Shown here piece by piece: positions 63,847 through 64,000 of a stretch of 64,000 bases of DNA. The stretch comes from Virgibacillus sp. MSJ-26 (GTDB lineage: Bacteria; Bacillota; Bacilli; Bacillales; Amphibacillaceae), in contig NZ_JAHLPW010000008.1 of the NCBI RefSeq assembly GCF_018918075.1, positions 1 to 64,000 of the forward strand, given 5' to 3'. The position numbers were made by a program, and so were the translations under genes. The notes beneath the pieces are model-generated. The model was not told where the DNA came from and searched no databases. It worked only from the letters and a program-made list of their open reading frames with translations. Numbering within the stretch: the stretch's first letter is position 1; the number at the start of each line of letters is the position of its first letter.

Positions 63847-64000
63847 TTGAATACAAAGATAAATGAAGCAATTAAACACGTATTACAACAGTTTGGAGAC
63901 AAGTATTTCATTGGAGATATTGTCAACAAAAATAAGGTCATTCAAGACTTAGATGGTTATGATGCACCATTGCTTGAAGCATTCGTTACAAATGAAACTA
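63847..64000 (+). CDS. Start of a gene cut by the window edge, possibly type III methyltransferase-like
   Basis: A TTG start at 63847 follows TGGAGGGA. The visible 51 codons read VLQQFGDKYFIGDIVNKNKVIQDLDGYDAPLLEAF. This resembles the N-terminus of type III restriction-modification Mod-like proteins found on ICEs (…FGEKYL..KxxVIQDLDxYD…). The identification rests on a short segment. The 170 bases before it have no gene. Confidence 0.45.
   Translation, partial: MNTKINEAIKHVLQQFGDKYFIGDIVNKNKVIQDLDGYDAPLLEAFVTNET

Larger units (their letters stand above)
15966..64000. mobile_element. Integrative conjugative element downstream of groEL (left end; right end outside the window)
   Basis: From just after the groEL terminator to the window edge, host-type genes give way to an integrase, ImmA/Xre regulators, replication proteins, a complete type IV secretion-like transfer set, a MOBL relaxase with a candidate oriT, and antirestriction, metal-resistance and unknown cargo. 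Two direct copies of AAAAGGTAAC / AAAAAGGTAAC at 15966-15986 next to the integrase could be arm or attachment repeats. The transfer genes resemble plasmid pLS20, the control genes ICEBs1. Since the right end is not seen, the exact att core is unknown. Confidence 0.88.

Overview
The window is a chromosomal segment of a low-GC Gram-positive bacterium of the family Bacillaceae. The gene order thiL-tsaE-tsaB-rimI-tsaD, then a divergent ydiF-type ABC-F gene, moaC, rex, ydiK/ydiL-like genes and groES-groEL, closely follows the Bacillus subtilis ydi-gro region. The CIRCE operator, a CCA-encoding initiator tRNA and strong GGAGG-type ribosome binding sites agree with this. I cannot name the genus.

Region 1 (1-15962) is host core genome. 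It opens with the 3' end of a 23S rRNA gene, then 5S rRNA, tRNA-fMet and tRNA-Asp. Next comes the thiL-tsaEB-rimI-tsaD operon, which serves thiamine phosphate metabolism and the t6A tRNA modification. A cluster of DnaA boxes and a roughly 150-bp tandem repeat separate tsaD from the ABC-F gene. moaC and rex follow, then a 51-bp tandem repeat, two MFS transporters (one with its own ArsR-like repressor and ACCGGT operators), two small membrane genes and the CIRCE-controlled groESL operon.

Region 2 (about 15966 to beyond 64000) is an integrative conjugative element (ICE) lying directly downstream of the groEL terminator. Its left end carries a tyrosine integrase, an ImmA-like protease, a divergent pair of Xre regulators with four ATCGC operator repeats, an excisionase-like protein, and DnaD/DnaC-like replication proteins. 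A merR-merA mercury module and a broken CBASS cyclase C-terminus come next. The transfer genes follow: pilin-like protein, TOPRIM primase, VirD4 coupling protein, a large VirB6-like membrane protein, a VirB3-like protein, VirB4, a VirB8-like protein and a lytic transglycosylase/M23 hydrolase. After these come a candidate oriT, ribbon-helix-helix accessory proteins and a MOBL relaxase like that of plasmid pLS20. Accessory genes are interspersed: lipoproteins, unknown proteins, two adjacent HEPN-domain proteins, a RadC-like protein, topoisomerase III and an ArdC-like antirestriction protein. The right end of the ICE is not in the window.

Region 3 (about 47318-59682) is a Tn554-family transposon (tnpA-tnpB-tnpC) inserted in the ICE topoisomerase gene, which can be rejoined in frame across it. 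Its cargo is a full arsenic-resistance island: arsR, an ArsP-type permease, a small Cys-Cys protein, a flavoprotein monooxygenase-like gene, arsC, arsB, a second arsR, arsD, arsA and a HesB-like gene. It also holds the remains of a SulP/UspA gene. A complete-looking IS200-type element lies further right at about 61325-62050. The result is a nested structure: a chromosome holding an ICE, which holds a transposon, with mercury resistance on the ICE and arsenic resistance on the transposon.
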